From: Xiphias gladius
Taxonomy: Eukaryota; Chordata; Actinopteri; Istiophoriformes; Xiphiidae
Length of the DNA stretch: 64,000 nt
Reading direction: 5' to 3'
Assembly (NCBI RefSeq): GCF_016859285.1
Contig: NC_053417.1
Location: 26,234,206-26,298,205 of the forward strand
The stretch's first letter is position 1. Each line of letters begins with the position of its first letter. Below are positions 21,527 to 33,735 of the stretch, piece after piece. The translations under genes were made by a program, and so were the position numbers. The notes under the pieces are model-generated. The model ran no database searches, was not told the DNA's origin, and was given only the letters and a program-made list of their open reading frames with translations.

Positions 21527-21895
21527 CGATGCAACGGTTAGTTGATTAGTCGATTGTCAGAAAAATAATATTATTATTAAAAATAATAATATTGATTTTA
21601 AAATATTTTTTTAGTCAATTAATCATTGGTGGGGGGGTTGTTTGTTTTTTTAAAGCACAAATGCCCAAAAAACGTGCTGTTAACAGCCTCTGAAATGTGA
21701 GAATTATCGCTTTTCTCTGTTTTATGTCACAGTAAACGTAAATATCTCTGGTTTTGTGATTGTTGGTCAGACAAAAAAAAAAGACATGGGAGGGACGTTT
21801 GTCAAGGTTTTCTGAAATTTCATAGACTAAACGATTAAATGAGAAAATAATCGTCAGATTAATTGACAAAGAAAATAATCATTAGTTGCAGCCGT
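21527..21895 (-). repeat. Family A copy
   Basis: In reverse orientation: GGTTAGTTGATTAGTCGATT at the left, TGTTGGTCAGACAAAA in the middle, AATAATCATTAGTTGCAGCC at the right end. Confidence 0.85.
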
Positions 21896-22919
21896 AATAA
21901 AGTTAAACTACTAGATATATAAGATGTCTCCTACTTCAATGAAAAGTCCGCCCCAACAAGGTGCATGTTGGACCGTGATTGGATCCAAGCTGGTTGTGAC
22001 GTTTCACAGTCATGCTCCTACGTGGACGTCTTAAACTCAGATCTAAGGTGAGCTCGGAGACATTTTCCTCCTTCAGCAGATGTGAAAGGTGAAGACAGCC
22101 CTTTTATTGAAAAACAACTCTGCATCGCTGCGAACAGTTGACGGTCTAACATCTGCGCGAAGCAACAAAAACGCAAAACATGCTTTTGAGCGGAAGGAGA
22201 CCTTGGAGTGCACCACAAGGGCACGGCCTGCAGCGTTGTACGTGCATAGTCTACCTATTTTATTGGGTGGAATTGTTGGAATTTCTTTAGTTGACTCGTG
22301 TGACTTTAAGAATTTGAACGTGAGCACTGGAGGCTGGGAAGGTATTTCAGAATAAATGTCCCTGAACGTGTCACATTTGGAACAATGTTTGGTCAAGAAC
22401 ACGAGGAACATTTCATCCTGAGGAATGACCTCAGAGCTGCCGAGGGGGATCTGGGGATAAATGTGGTTCCACTCTCCGCTCGCTAGATTACGTTTATGGT
22501 CCGTGTGCCCGTGTCTGAGCTCGATTGAAGTTTTGTGAGAGCCCTGTCCCAGTGCAACTTTGAGATTGCATATCCAAGCTGTGCCGCATTACATCATGAA
22601 AAGCCGAGCCAGTGACTTATTCAAGTGTAATGGGCAGTATAAGTGCTCGCTCGCTCTGTTCGCCCCTAATTGTTCCCAGATGTTCTGCACGCCTTTGTGT
22701 CCCACATCTTGTTACAGCCGGTTCACACAGACGCCACAATCGGTGCTCAGACTTTATTATAGAGGGGAAACGTGGCATGGAGTAAGTGTTTAATTTGGCT
22801 GTTGGTTCTTAAACTGGTTTTGGTTATTAAATCATTAGGCGTTGCAATCCACCACAAGACATCACAGATTTTAAACAGCTGGGTGAATAACAAACTGTTC
22901 CATATTCTGTCCATAACTA
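21896..22919 (+). other. NCKAP5L 5' intron, unrecognised
   Basis: Moderate GC, no coding homology on either strand and no repeat ends that I can match. Confidence 0.35.
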
Positions 22920-23135
22920 TTAAAGAAAACGGCGAAACGATGAGTCGATTCATCACAGTCGATTGTCACAAAATTAACCGACGGCTACTTTACTAACTGA
23001 TTCACCATTTGAGACATTTTTTACTTAAAAATGCCAAAGATCCCCAAGGTCCAGCTTCTCAGTTGGGACAATTTCCTGTTTTTTCTTTTGAGTTTTGAAC
23101 TTTCGGGCTGCACAAAGCAACCAATTAAGAGCAGA
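22920..23135 (-). repeat. Family A fragment
   Basis: Diverged reverse-orientation piece: GAAACGATGAGTCGATTCAT, then CCAGCTTCTCAGTTG and GGGCTGCACAAAG. Confidence 0.55.
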
Positions 23136-23440
23136 AACAATTTGTCGATTAGTTGATTGACAGAAAACTATCTAAACTATTTTGAGTAGTGATTCAACGT
23201 TCAAGGCGTTTCTAAAGCAAATGTGCTCTTTGATTTGTGTGAATGTAAACTGAATATCTTTGGGTTTTGGACTGTTGACGGACAAAACAAAAACATTTTG
23301 AGGATGTCAGATTTGGCTCCGGGAAAATGCGACGGACATTTTCACTAATCTCTGACATTTTATGAACTAAATGGTTTAATCGATTAATCAGAAAATAGTC
23401 AGCAGATTCATACTGTTAGCTGCAGCTCTAAATCAAAGCA
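23136..23440 (-). repeat. Family A copy
   Basis: Reverse orientation: TTGTCGATTAGTTGATTGAC, GAATATCTTTGGGTTTTGGA, TTTAATCGATTAATCAGAAA, ending in AGCTGCAGCTC. Confidence 0.8.
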
Positions 23441-23451
23441 CATAGTGTTAA

Positions 23452-23735
23452 AGCTGCAACTGATGATACATTTAATTAATGATTAATTTACAGTTAATTT
23501 TTTTTATTACTCTATTACCCGTTTAGTCTAAGAAATGTCAGTAAATACTAAACAAATCAGTAATCGCAAGTTCCCGGAGTCCAAAGACATGTCTTCACAC
23601 GCCTTGTTAAGTCTGGCCAACAGTCTAAAAGCCCAAAACACTAAGCTTACACTGATATAAAAAGAGAGAGGCATCAAATTCTCACATTTATGTGGCTGGA
23701 ACTTCTCGGCTAATCGTTTCAGCTCCGCGTAGCAG
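23452..23735 (+). repeat. Family A copy
   Basis: Starts AAAGCTGCAACTGATGATAC and ends GGCTAATCGTTTCAGCTCC, showing the inverted GCTGCAAC/GTTTCAGC ends of the family. It is the third copy in a row (22.9-23.7 kb). Confidence 0.8.
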
Positions 23736-25847
23736 TGTCTGTTGTGAACCCGACTTGGGCACGTTGAGGCAAACGGCGGGTTTTATGGCGCAAAAGACCT
23801 TACGGACTCCTCAAGGTCAGTCCGTCTGTGAAATATCACTTTATTAGGTCGCAGTTCACCAGTTATAGAGGGAGGAAAGAGCAGCGGGACAATAATTTTG
23901 TCAGTTTGAAGCCTAGTAGGGGTGCGCAGACAGGTCAGACCCTCCTGCAGTCGGCCTATCTCCCCCGCCCCACACCCACCCACCCACCCTCCTTGCATAA
24001 ACGGCCCTGCTTTGAAGATAGGCCGGGGCTGGGATCTGTCCTTATCAGCTTATCAGTTCAGCCCTTTATCGCCCCTCGGTCTGATGCGTGCAGGTACTGC
24101 AGTTCTGCGGCTACGCTGGTTATGCACCAAAGGCGCTTCTGGAGTCTGCATCGGCATCGCAAAATATTCATCAGTCAATCCACAGGGTTGGTGCAATATG
24201 GCGGAGCTCACAGCAGGAGGGGAGGACTGACTGACAGCTCCGCAAGACATCATCATCCTCATCACTGCAGTTCAGGCGCACACAATGCAGATGTTTTGAT
24301 CAAAGGAAATGATCTTCGCCTGCATTGTTCCCCCACAACCCTTTGTCTTCTCCCTTTTGAACCCAGCCACTTCGACTCGAGCCTCGTCGGGATTATTTGC
24401 ATGCACGTCAGTGAGAACATTAGCCGAGGAAGTCACAAAGAACCAACCCAGAGCCTTGGCTTTTCTGTTCTCCGTCTCCGCATAAACTGCACCTCCAGCC
24501 CGCCGTGTCAAATACGGCCTCTGAAATATGCATGATTGAATATGCTGGAGGAATCCTAATAGTATCTGAGAGCGCTCCCACCAAATGCAGAGGACTCATT
24601 CAAAATCCACCCTACAGAGGAATCTGTGGTCATACAAACACTGAAGTTGGCCAAACACAGCTTTAGCTTCTGCAGCTGTAACAAACATTCAATTCATCGG
24701 TCCGGCCAGAGAAAATATGCCCTGGAATGTAGCTTCAATCAATTCAGGCGAACCGGGTCCACTAAAGGATTAAATGGCTCTAATTCGGTTCCGTTTTTAC
24801 GCTGACACAATCTGTTAGATTCTCAATTTAGATTTGTATCTTGAGTTATGACCCGTGATAACTTGGATTAAGACTGTTTGTAGATAAAGAATAACAGCGA
24901 CGGTGGGAGTGTTCAGGCCGTTGAACAGTGTTTCTTTGTGCACCCCTGCAGTCTATTTTCATTTGTCTTAAAATAAGTTGTTACAGAGGGACCCCACCCC
25001 CTTCAATCCCTAAACCCTCTCCCACAAGGTGCCTACTGAAATGCTGGTGCTTCAGTGTTTGGAAATTCTCATGAGCTTCCTGTTTCAAAACCGCCCCACA
25101 GGCCCGACCTATACGCCTTGAAAAACATCAGCGCTCTTCCCATGGAGCTTGTGTTTGTCAGTGTGATGGAGAGCAGATTGTTTGGAGCCTCGAACAAGGA
25201 TCTCCATATATAACCCTCCATATTATCTTTGATTCTGTACCATAAATAGGTCTTCCTCTTGGCCAGACCTTGGGAAAAGGATGTGGATGATGAGTGCGCC
25301 TGGCTCGGGCCGGCGGCGGCTGGCAGCCAGATGTGGCCAGATGTGGAGAAGCTGTCCATCGCCAAAACCACTCGTGCTCCTCCTATACCTTCTTTTGGGT
25401 GGCTTCGCTGGTCTTTACGTGCCCAGTGTGTGCATCACAAACCGAGTTTAATTTAGTCTGGCTCTCCCTGGGTTTCGGTGGCTTCACTGAGCCTGACACT
25501 GGCGATTCTGGACAAGCTGGTTATCAACTGGTTCTGTTAACTCCGGGTTTACTAATCCGGCTGTGAGCACCAGAGGAGGAGTTTTTAATTACAAGAAATA
25601 CCATCCAACCCATGGGTGGAGTATTTAATATCATAGGAGCTAAAACGATGATCGTCACGAGGAAATGAAGTTACCGCGGCAGCGAAAAGAGCGAGGTTAA
25701 ATATATAAAATACACACGGCCGGATTGACCTCCTCCGGGGCCCCGGAGACAATAACGTGTTGTTGGGCTCCTGTTGACGCCCCAATGTACATGGCAGGTT
25801 ATTTACTTCCTCAAAAGACAGCACCCGGAAGCCAACCCATGTTCCAA
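23736..25847 (+). other. Longest low-repeat stretch of the NCKAP5L 5' intron; candidate regulatory DNA
   Basis: About 2.1 kb with higher GC and little repeat content. It holds a tandem GATA-type pair CTTATCAGCTTATCAG (24041-24056) and an octamer ATTTGCAT (24395-24402). A long + strand frame (23828-24535) has no recognisable homology and no splice context, so I do not call it a gene. Enhancer function is a guess from motif content. Confidence 0.3.
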
Positions 25848-25920
25848 AGCTGAAATGATTAGTTGTTTACTCGATCAGTTGATTGACAGAAAATTAATTC
25901 TGCATTTCAGTATTCGCTGC
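25848..25920 (-). repeat. Family A fragment
   Basis: Reverse-orientation end piece: AGCTGAAATGATTAGTTGTT, ATCAGTTGATTGACAGAAAA. Confidence 0.6.
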
Positions 25921-26727
25921 TGTTCCCAGTAAATTCAGCTCCTTTGCGTCTTCGACTCTCGGTCCAATTTTGTTAACCCGGGCTTCAGGGAAAAATGACG
26001 GGTATTTTTCACTTTATAACAATACATTATACCTATAACTTAATTGCAAACTGTGACCTGTCGGGTTCCTGTCTGAATCATGGCTCTGTTTTCCCAGTGA
26101 GCCGACGCTTGTCAAGTTTTTTTGATCCCTGCAGTTCAGTTAACCGCGGTGATCTACCGTGGTTTGAAGGTGAGCCAGGTTTGTGATGGCGGAGAGAGAA
26201 AAAAGAAAAAACAAAAACCCGAGTTAAGCCCGAAGATGGCGGGATAACCCACTAACCTCCCATCTAATGTAGCAGCTTGATAGACCTGGACATGATTGCC
26301 GCTTATGACCCGGATTAACTTGTCCGGCCCTTTAGCAGCGTGTCTTGTTCAACGCTCGCATTCTTTCCAGTCATGTCAGGGTTCAGTAGTTTGCCGCGAT
26401 TATGACTCACCGAGGACTCAGGTAGTAAAGACGTTTGCTGACACACATGGAACTGTAGTGCGGAGCTGGGCACAACAGTTGCTCCTCTGGCAGGCAGTCC
26501 GGACACACAGCTCGTAGTCCGGTTGGCAGGGGGACCCTGCCTCTCGGCGGAGTATTTACAGTGGTATGAAACCTGCCTTTATAGGGGCTATGACAAATGG
26601 TTTTCATTAGTGGGCTTTTATGATTGCAGAAATGGACCGGCGAGCACACTTTGAATCCTTCCACATGCGAGGGATTTATTAAGGTCATATTAACTCTGGA
26701 GTGAGACTGTGGTAAAGTTATTTTTAC
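25921..26727 (+). other. NCKAP5L 5' intron, unrecognised
   Basis: No coding homology or repeat ends noticed. Confidence 0.3.
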
Positions 26728-26985
26728 AGCATCGATTAATCTGACAATTATTTTCTAAATAATCGCTAAATCTTTTGGCTCATAAAATGTCAGACAATAG
26801 TGAAAATTGCCGTCACAATTTCAAAAGAGCCCAAGCTGAGACACTCCAACACCCAAAGGTATTGAGTTTGACACCACAGAAAGCAAATACATCCGGTAAA
26901 TATTCATATCTGAGAGGCTAGAACCAGTGAGTGCTTTGGAAAATTTTTACCCCACATTTTTTTTTTTAAATCAATCAGTCAAACC
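26728..26985 (+). repeat. Family A copy, 5'-truncated
   Basis: CATCGATTAATCTGACAATT, GGCTCATAAAATGTCAGACA, then GAGGCTAGAACCAGTGAGTG, in family order. Confidence 0.8.
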
Positions 26986-28010
26986 TGCGTTTGTATATCA
27001 CCTTTCTTATCGTTCGGTGCATGGGTAAGAAAGGTGCTTTACAGATGACTGACAGGGTGATGACAACGCCGCACAAAAGTAAACAGTAAAACAGTTTGAG
27101 ACCAATGCATGAGAGAGATAAAAGTGGTGAGCAAATGCAATGATAAAACCAATCAAATCAAAGCTCTAATCAAAAGCAAGGCTGAAGGTGTGCAGTTAAG
27201 TTTCACATTAACATTTAAACCTGCAGTAACCGATGATCTCTGGCAACTTGGGGGCAGCAGGTTGCGAACCCAGCACTGACACATCATCACTTCTTAAGCT
27301 GACGTGGTGAACCTGTCAGCAAACGGCTGCTTATTTACGCGTCCAGCGGTTAAAGAGCAACACTGTCACTGGTTAAGAGTTGTATTTCTGACCACCTGAT
27401 GAATCCAGTATCCAGTGTTCACTCTTGTTGTTTGGGGAAACATCTGGCTCCTTAGCTGCTAAACGCTCCGCTATGTTCAGCAGCTGGTTTCTAACTTTGT
27501 CTCTCGGCTGTTTGCTGCCGAGCAGGTTGTGCGCGGTGGGTTTTTAGCTCATTTTCTCTGAAATCAGCTGCCTGCTGTGTCTGAAAACGATGCTATGGGA
27601 GCAGCGAGGGTGAACTGAAACAGTGAAGTTGTGGGTCACACGGACGCACAATGAGCTGAAACTCACCAGGAGGCTCAGTAAAGCCGGGGGGAGCTGCACA
27701 ATCAGGTGATAATCCTCTGTAGGTTCACCCCATTGTCATTTCATACATTGTTTTCACAGAAATCTAAATTATTGCCTCTTTAACACTTGGAGCTGCTCTC
27801 GGATCCTCGGGCTGACTGCCACAACAGCTTGGAGCATAAACACTAAAAGCTGCCTCACTAAAAGTTTTTGTCCTGCACTTTGGAACAACTAAAAGACAGA
27901 AAGTGCCGGAGGACCTGAGGGGGGGGGGCAGGCAATGTCAGAGAGGCTGGAGCAGGAGCAAGACCATGACGAGCTTTAAAAACGAGTAAAAGTGGTTTAA
28001 AATTGATATG
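26986..28010 (+). repeat. Composite dispersed repeat (family H-like)
   Basis: The left part has a TTTGTATATCACCTTTC-like segment followed by AGGTGCTTTACAGATGAC. The right part has GTCAGAGAGGCTGGAGCAGG and GACGAGCTTTAAAAACGAGT. The same two modules occur in order at 40474-41070. Both resemble a widespread fish repeat whose name I cannot fix. The centre looks like unrelated sequence. Confidence 0.5.
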
Positions 28011-28014
28011 AAAA

Positions 28015-28262
28015 CCGGCTGCAACTAAATGATTTCCTTTAATGATTAACCTGCCAGTTATTTTCTCGATCAGTTGTTCCGTCTTTAAAATGTTAAATGA
28101 TTGAGGATTCGCGGTTTCTCAGGTCCACAGAGATGCCTTCAGTTTTCTTGTTTTGCCCGAACCGATTTTTTAATTTGCTGTCACATATGACAAAGGGAGG
28201 TAGCAAATCTTCACACGTGAGAAGCTGAAGCTGTCGATTGACTGGTCGATTGATCGACTACT
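28015..28262 (+). repeat. Family A copy
   Basis: CGGCTGCAACTAAATGATTT, TTATTTTCTCGATCAGTTGT, then TTGATCGACTACTC at the right. Confidence 0.75.
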
Positions 28263-28837
28263 CATTGCCACTCTCGACGTGCTCCCTCCTTCTTGACCTT
28301 GTCGGCACCTTATCAATAATGAAACTTCTTGCCCATTAATCCGATTCAGCTCTGTGCGTGACGGTAATTTCTCGTGGCTCTGTGTACGTTGCACAGATAG
28401 CCACCAGTCGCCAAATCCAGACTGGAGGCGGCCGTTGATAACGGCTCACTGGCTGCAGCTCCTGACTTGCTAATGAGATCCGACTAAGCCGAGGCTCCAT
28501 GCAAATTAACACAAGAGGCCTCCGCCGACACCACCGGGGTTTTTATAGCCGCAGCTGTAGAGACCCCGCAACATCTCCTCGCCGCGGCCCGAGTGTCACA
28601 TTTCTTGTAGGTGGATTAGCTCTCCATCCTCGCATGGAGCTGTGCACATTACTGCCCATTAAACTGTCTCCCCCCTCAATGGGGGTTTGTGCCCCACGAG
28701 TCTGATTTACAACCCTTAATTCAGAATTTCCCTGGCGCTTCCCTCGCTTCAGCCGCCATCTGACCACGAACAGTAAAGGTGGACCATCTGCTAACGGTCA
28801 TTGCTTTCTGTACCTTTACTGGGGGCCTCCTGCAGCT
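28263..28837 (+). other. NCKAP5L 5' intron, possible regulatory DNA
   Basis: GC-moderate, low-repeat stretch with an octamer ATGCAAAT at about 28499-28506. No coding homology. Confidence 0.25.
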
Positions 28838-29275
28838 GACGATTATTTTTGATTAATTGTTTGGTCCATAAAATGCCAGAAGAGAGTGAAAAGTTGACTT
28901 TTACTATGATATGTGACAATTAAACTGAAGAGCCGAAAATCCTCACTTTTACATGAAGATTAAATTCTCGATTCATCAAAATAACATGCACCTTAAAGAA
29001 AATCTGGAACCAGCAAAGTACGTTATTTTTGCCAAGAAAAATATTCAAACAAATGCTGTACTTTTTGTCATTACGGACTAATCTGTCGATAATTTTTTTC
29101 GGTTAATTGCTTAATTGTTTGATCTACAAAAATGCCCACTGCTGTGTCTTAAAACCCAAGATCAAGTCTCTAAATGTCTAGTTTTGTCCGACCAAAAGTC
29201 CAAAACCCAAAGACATTCAGTTAACTATCGCATGAGAGGCCACCACCAGGTAATGTTAGGTCATTTTTGCTGATT
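28838..29275 (+). repeat. Two adjacent family A copies
   Basis: The first starts GCTGACGATTATTTTTGATT with TGGTCCATAAAATGCCAGAA. The second starts CTAATCTGTCGATAATTTTT (29078) and ends near GTAATGTTAGGTCATTTTTG. Confidence 0.75.
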
Positions 29276-30005
29276 TAAATTTGTTATTCACGACGTAAGA
29301 AAGAAAGCCCTTCATGAAATCGGCACAGGAGGAGCTGCATGCATGTCACTTGCTTGTCTGAAAAAGAGGTGTCATTGTTGTTGAGTGTGATTATGGTGTG
29401 ACAAGTCCTGAATTACAAGCTGTTTGCATCGAATTTAAAGCCGGTCACGTGTCAGTGTCCAGTTTGCCTGTAGGAGTTTAAGTGTAAAGGCAAGTTTTCC
29501 TCCATTAAGACACATTTTATCTCCACTTGACATTCCTAATGTTTGGCTCTCTTTATGTCCACATTACCATCGAGGTTTTTTTTTTTTTTTTTTTTTGAGA
29601 GCAGTCGGTGAAGATCCTCACTGGGGGGAAAGTGGATGGCAGCGGGGGTCGACAATAGGCCTTTTATGTTGAGAGTTATCCTCATTCCGTTGTGTTAGCT
29701 CCAGGGGACCATGTGACCGGCTCTCATTCAGGTCATGTCGGCCCGTTCAGCCTTTGACCCTCTTAGAAGGGAAGCTACTCCCTCAGTGTCCCGTTCATCC
29801 CATACAGATGTCTGTGAGCGTTAATGTCTGACACAGTAGAGGTATGACGATCCCCTGACAGGCCTTCATTCAGTATTTTTTTTTTTCCCCAAGTAGTTAA
29901 CTGCCTATGTGCCGCGTTGCCGTCCCAGTCGATTCCTTCCCGTGAGTTGTAGCGATGGATTTAAACTTTTTTCAAGTCTGTCTCAAAGCATTACTCACAC
30001 GCCCG
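29276..30005 (+). other. NCKAP5L 5' intron with a family C end fragment
   Basis: It contains a 19-nt T run at about 29577-29596. At 29966-30005 there is a family C phrase (TTTCAAGTCTGTCTCAAAGC) that stops where the Tc1-like element begins. Confidence 0.45.
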
Positions 30006-31362
30006 TAGAGTCCTGGTCAAAAGTATTGGCACATAATTCAGAATATCTTCAGAAAAAAATGGAAATGAAACAAAAAAAAAATTTTATAGCCACGATATTC
30101 AGAATAATGTCCAAGGTTACTGAGCACAAAAGAAAATAAAAGAAACAAAACTTGCACAATAGTGAAATAATACAAACGCAGAAAGTAGAACCTTTGGCAG
30201 CCATGGCAACCTCTAAACGTCTCTTGTCGCCACCCAGAAGCTTCTTGCACCGGTCTGCTGGTGGTTTATGCTGCTCTTCCATTACTGTTCGTTCAAGCTC
30301 CTTTAAGTCTGCAGGAGTCCTTTTTTGCAATGGCAGATTTCAGCTCTCTGCAAAGGTTTTCTATTCGATTCAGCTCCGGACTCGTTGCTGGCCAGTTGAA
30401 AACAGTCCATCTTTTCCTTTTTCAACCGCTCTCTTGTGGTGACGGATGTTTGCTTTGGGTCGTTGTCCCGCTGAAAGACCCGAGGCCTTCCCCCTCAAAC
30501 CAAGTTTCCTGACACCGGGTAACACATTTCGCTCTAAAGTGCCTCGGTAATCATCTGATTTCATCAGTCCTTTGACACATTCAGCGCCTCCGGGGCCAGA
30601 GGCAGCAGTTGATGGAACCTCCACCGTGTTTTGTCGTAGGTGGGCTGTTCTTTTCCTTATGGGCCTAATTTCGTCACCTATCAACAGACTGAACAAACTT
30701 CCTTCCCAAAGAGCTCTACTGTGGTTTCATCTGTCCACAGAACGTTATCCCAGAGAGACTTCGGCTTATCCAGGAAAGTTCTTGCGAACATTATTCTTTC
30801 CTTTTTGTGCTTTTCAATAGTGGCGCCCTCCTTGGCCTTCGCCCATGGAGCCCTACTTGGTTTAGTGTGATGCCGTACGGTACGGGCTGAAAACCACCGC
30901 TCCAGATTGCTCCGAGTCGGCCTGAAGCTCTTTAGATGTCTGGCGTGGTGTTTTTTGTCCACAAACCGCATCGACCTTCGCAGACTTCTCCTTGACTTCC
31001 TTCTTAGCGCCACGTCCTGGAAGCGTCTTGACACTTTTACGACCGTGAAACTTCCTGGTAACATCACAAACTGTTGAAACAGGGATTTCAAGATCTTTGG
31101 CGGTTGCCTTGTAGCCTCACAAATTGTTGTTTTTTTTTAACATAATGTTTATGTTCTGATTCTCTCAGCACCCTTTTTATGCTTTTATGCCTTTTATACA
31201 GTTGATTCTTACTTGTTTATTCTTTTTTTTGAAGATATAATTTTTAAAAAAGGACGACAATAATTTTGTCGTACATTTTATATTTGTATTGTTAATTTCA
31301 CTATATGAAAGAATTTTTTGTTTCTTTTTTTTTTTTTTTGGACCAATAACTTTGGACATTTT
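30006..31362 (-). mobile_element. Tc1/mariner-like transposon, degraded
   Basis: On the - strand a broken transposase can be followed: RRSLRRSMRFVDKKHHARHL, then NVLWTDETTVELFG with the first catalytic aspartate (31091-30681). After a frame change come RTAHLRQNTVEVPSTAASGP, GPGGAECVKGL and a block around FQRDNDPKQTS with the second aspartate (about 30696-30370). A last piece follows at 30330-30049. The ends GTCAAAAGTATTGGCAC (left) and GGACCAATAACTTTGGAC (right) are imperfect inverted repeats. Frame changes and stops make it non-functional. Its length of about 1.35 kb is near full size for the family. Confidence 0.85.
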
Positions 31363-33014
31363 ATTTAAGTCTTTTGATTGGTGGATTTGGTGCTGGGTTC
31401 GGATCCAATCAAAATGCTGTCGAGCCTCAACCCTGCCCGATACAGTAGTCGAGTTTCAAGCCGGGTTAAGAATGCATTTTATAGGAAATTCCCGTTCAGC
31501 AAAAGAAAACGTGAATTAATGTGAGTGTCCTTCCTCGACTGTCATGCGACGGAAGAGCCGACGGTTTCGTGTCTTCGGTGGAGGCACGAGTGGCGATTAA
31601 GTCGCACGCTTCACGTACGTCGTCATTTAGTCTGTTCCCATCGCACTTGGTCGCATTTTGTTTTTATCGATACACCAACTTTTCCACCTCAACCAAACAT
31701 GAAAACTTTTTTGTGATATTTTAGCTTTTTTTTTTGTTTTGTTTTTTTTGTGGGTTTTGGGATATTAACAGCAACAAAGAGGGACTTTTCTAATAAAAAA
31801 GCTGTATTTAGCTCCGACAGCTGAAGCCTCGCGTTAACTTCTGATAAACTTTGGAGTTTATCTTTAATGTATTTTATAATGAAGTTTATCTAAAGTTTCA
31901 TCCAGGGGGGAAACGCCCAGAACAGGGACTGTAGATTTTATCCACCTGTCTCTTACACTGAAAGGGCAGAATCGAAAGTCTGCGATCCTGTCTTTCAAAA
32001 TGAGTTCTAGTTGAAGCGGTCACGATCACATGCAGGTTCTCTCTCCGTCTCAGCCACTAGGTGGACACAGATTAGAGGCTCGGCCGTGAGGACAGACTGG
32101 GAAGGAATGCCATATGTGTTAGTAAATCCTCACCGGACACAGGCTCTTTTGATCTGGGTGATTTTTTGATGTGAAGCTCAGCGTCTGTTGGTTTTTTTTT
32201 CTCTTTGTTGCTGTTGATTCATGATGACCTGTGCAGTTTTCCCAAGGCAGCTCAGCTCCTTTTGGTAGCATTTAATGCAGTAGTTTGTCTTTGGGTTTTT
32301 CCCTGATTATCCGTACTGGATTCATCACTGTCTTTTTGTTTTATATTTATCTTGAAAGCATAGTTTGGCTCCTTTCATTTCCGACACAGAAACTGAAATT
32401 CTGCCGCGAATCTGGGGCGATTCTATAGTGGCCAGACTGGCTAGACTGTTTTGGTCAAATCTGAATGACAATAGCTTGAAACAACTGACATTCATGTGAG
32501 CACCCTGGGGCACTTGATTTTGACTATAGGAAGTCTGGTGTGGGGCAAAGTCGATTCAGGTCAGGTCTCTTGTCTACTCAATTAGGGTCAAATTAAAAAA
32601 GGAGTCGCTCACGTATGTAGATCCGTTTAAAAAAAAAGAAAAAAAAGTTGTTTGCAGGGGCAATCGCAGCAATGTTTTGCCTTCCATTATTGCTTTATTG
32701 TATTATCCTCCCACATTCTGGTCATGAAACCCGTGTTTTCTCCCTCCTGTTGCCGTTGCCTTGGCGCCCAGTCATTTCTGTCATCAGACTCGGTTTAGTG
32801 TGTCTGGTATGTCTGGGGGTATGAGGATGATGTGGCTTCATTAACAGGGAGAGCAAGATGAGTCACACGGGGTGAAAACCTGGAGAGATGAACCACACCG
32901 AGACGCTGTGCTGACCGGTTTAGACTCGACGCAGACAGCGAGGCAGCAACGGAGAGAGGCAGATACTCATTCACAGGAATCGGCTCGCTGTATGTGAAAG
33001 GCTGACTGTATTAG
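31363..33014 (+). other. NCKAP5L 5' intron; family C-like tail and unrecognised sequence
   Basis: 31800-31990 (GTTTATCTAAAGTTTCATCC, GGGACTGTAGATTTTATCC) resembles the right half of family C. Together with the fragment at 29966 it suggests an older element split by insertions. The rest has no recognised content. Confidence 0.4.
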
Positions 33015-33323
33015 AGTCGGAACAAATTGTCGGTTAACGTCAAAATATTCTGATTAACCATTAATTGTTTCAGACGTTTTTCAAGATGATACCAGGTTCT
33101 CAGATTAGAAGATTAGCAGCTTTTCCTTGTCTTATATGATAGTGAGCTCAATATCTCTCGGGTTTTAGACAGTTAGTCGGACAAAACAAGACATTTCGAT
33201 AAGTCACATCAAGCTATCAACTATCTGGGGCTTTTTTCTAAAGAATAAACATTTAGTTGATTAATCTTTAAGCAGATTGACAGAAAAATAATTGGCAAAT
33301 ACTTTGATAATCAATTCATCATT
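33015..33323 (-). repeat. Family A copy
   Basis: Reverse orientation: AAATTGTCGGTTAACGTC, TAGTCGGACAAAACAAGACA, TAGTTGATTAATCTTTAAGC. Confidence 0.75.
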
Positions 33324-33735
33324 AAAGCTGCTGCGTGTAAGCATTTGTCAACGCTACCTAGCTAACGTTAGCGTTAACAGCTGTTTGCTTATAAGCAAAC
33401 AGCATCCGCATCAAACTTCATTCCTTTACTCTCCAGCAACGCTCATGTTAACTCTTGTTTTCCTTCTATTTCAATCCCTTCTTTTCTTCCACTGAAGCTA
33501 GCATGCTAGCCAGCTAGCCCCGGCCCAGCCCCGTCTCGCAGCACCACTTTGCGATGGTGAGCCACCGTGGCGTCCAGTCTGCCCTCGGTCTCCAGCGCGA
33601 GAGGATGAAGAGAGAGTGCGACTTCTTGCTCTACCTCTCAAATGAGACGTGAGGTTAGCGACTACCACCACCATCCGTTCCAAGACGCAGGAAAACCACG
33701 TTCGGCGGCAGAGAAAACTCAAATAAAGCACGTTT
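33324..33735 (+). repeat. MITE family G, copy 2
   Basis: AAAGCTGCTGCGTGTAAGC, TTAACAGCTGTTTGCTTATA and TTCCTTTACTCTCCAGCAAC align in order with the 19830 copy. The right inverted end is not clear. Confidence 0.55.

Noticed and set aside
23828..24535. 235-codon + strand open frame in the NCKAP5L 5' intron
   Set aside because: No recognisable domain, no convincing splice or start context, codon use not protein-like. Kept only as part of a low-repeat region.
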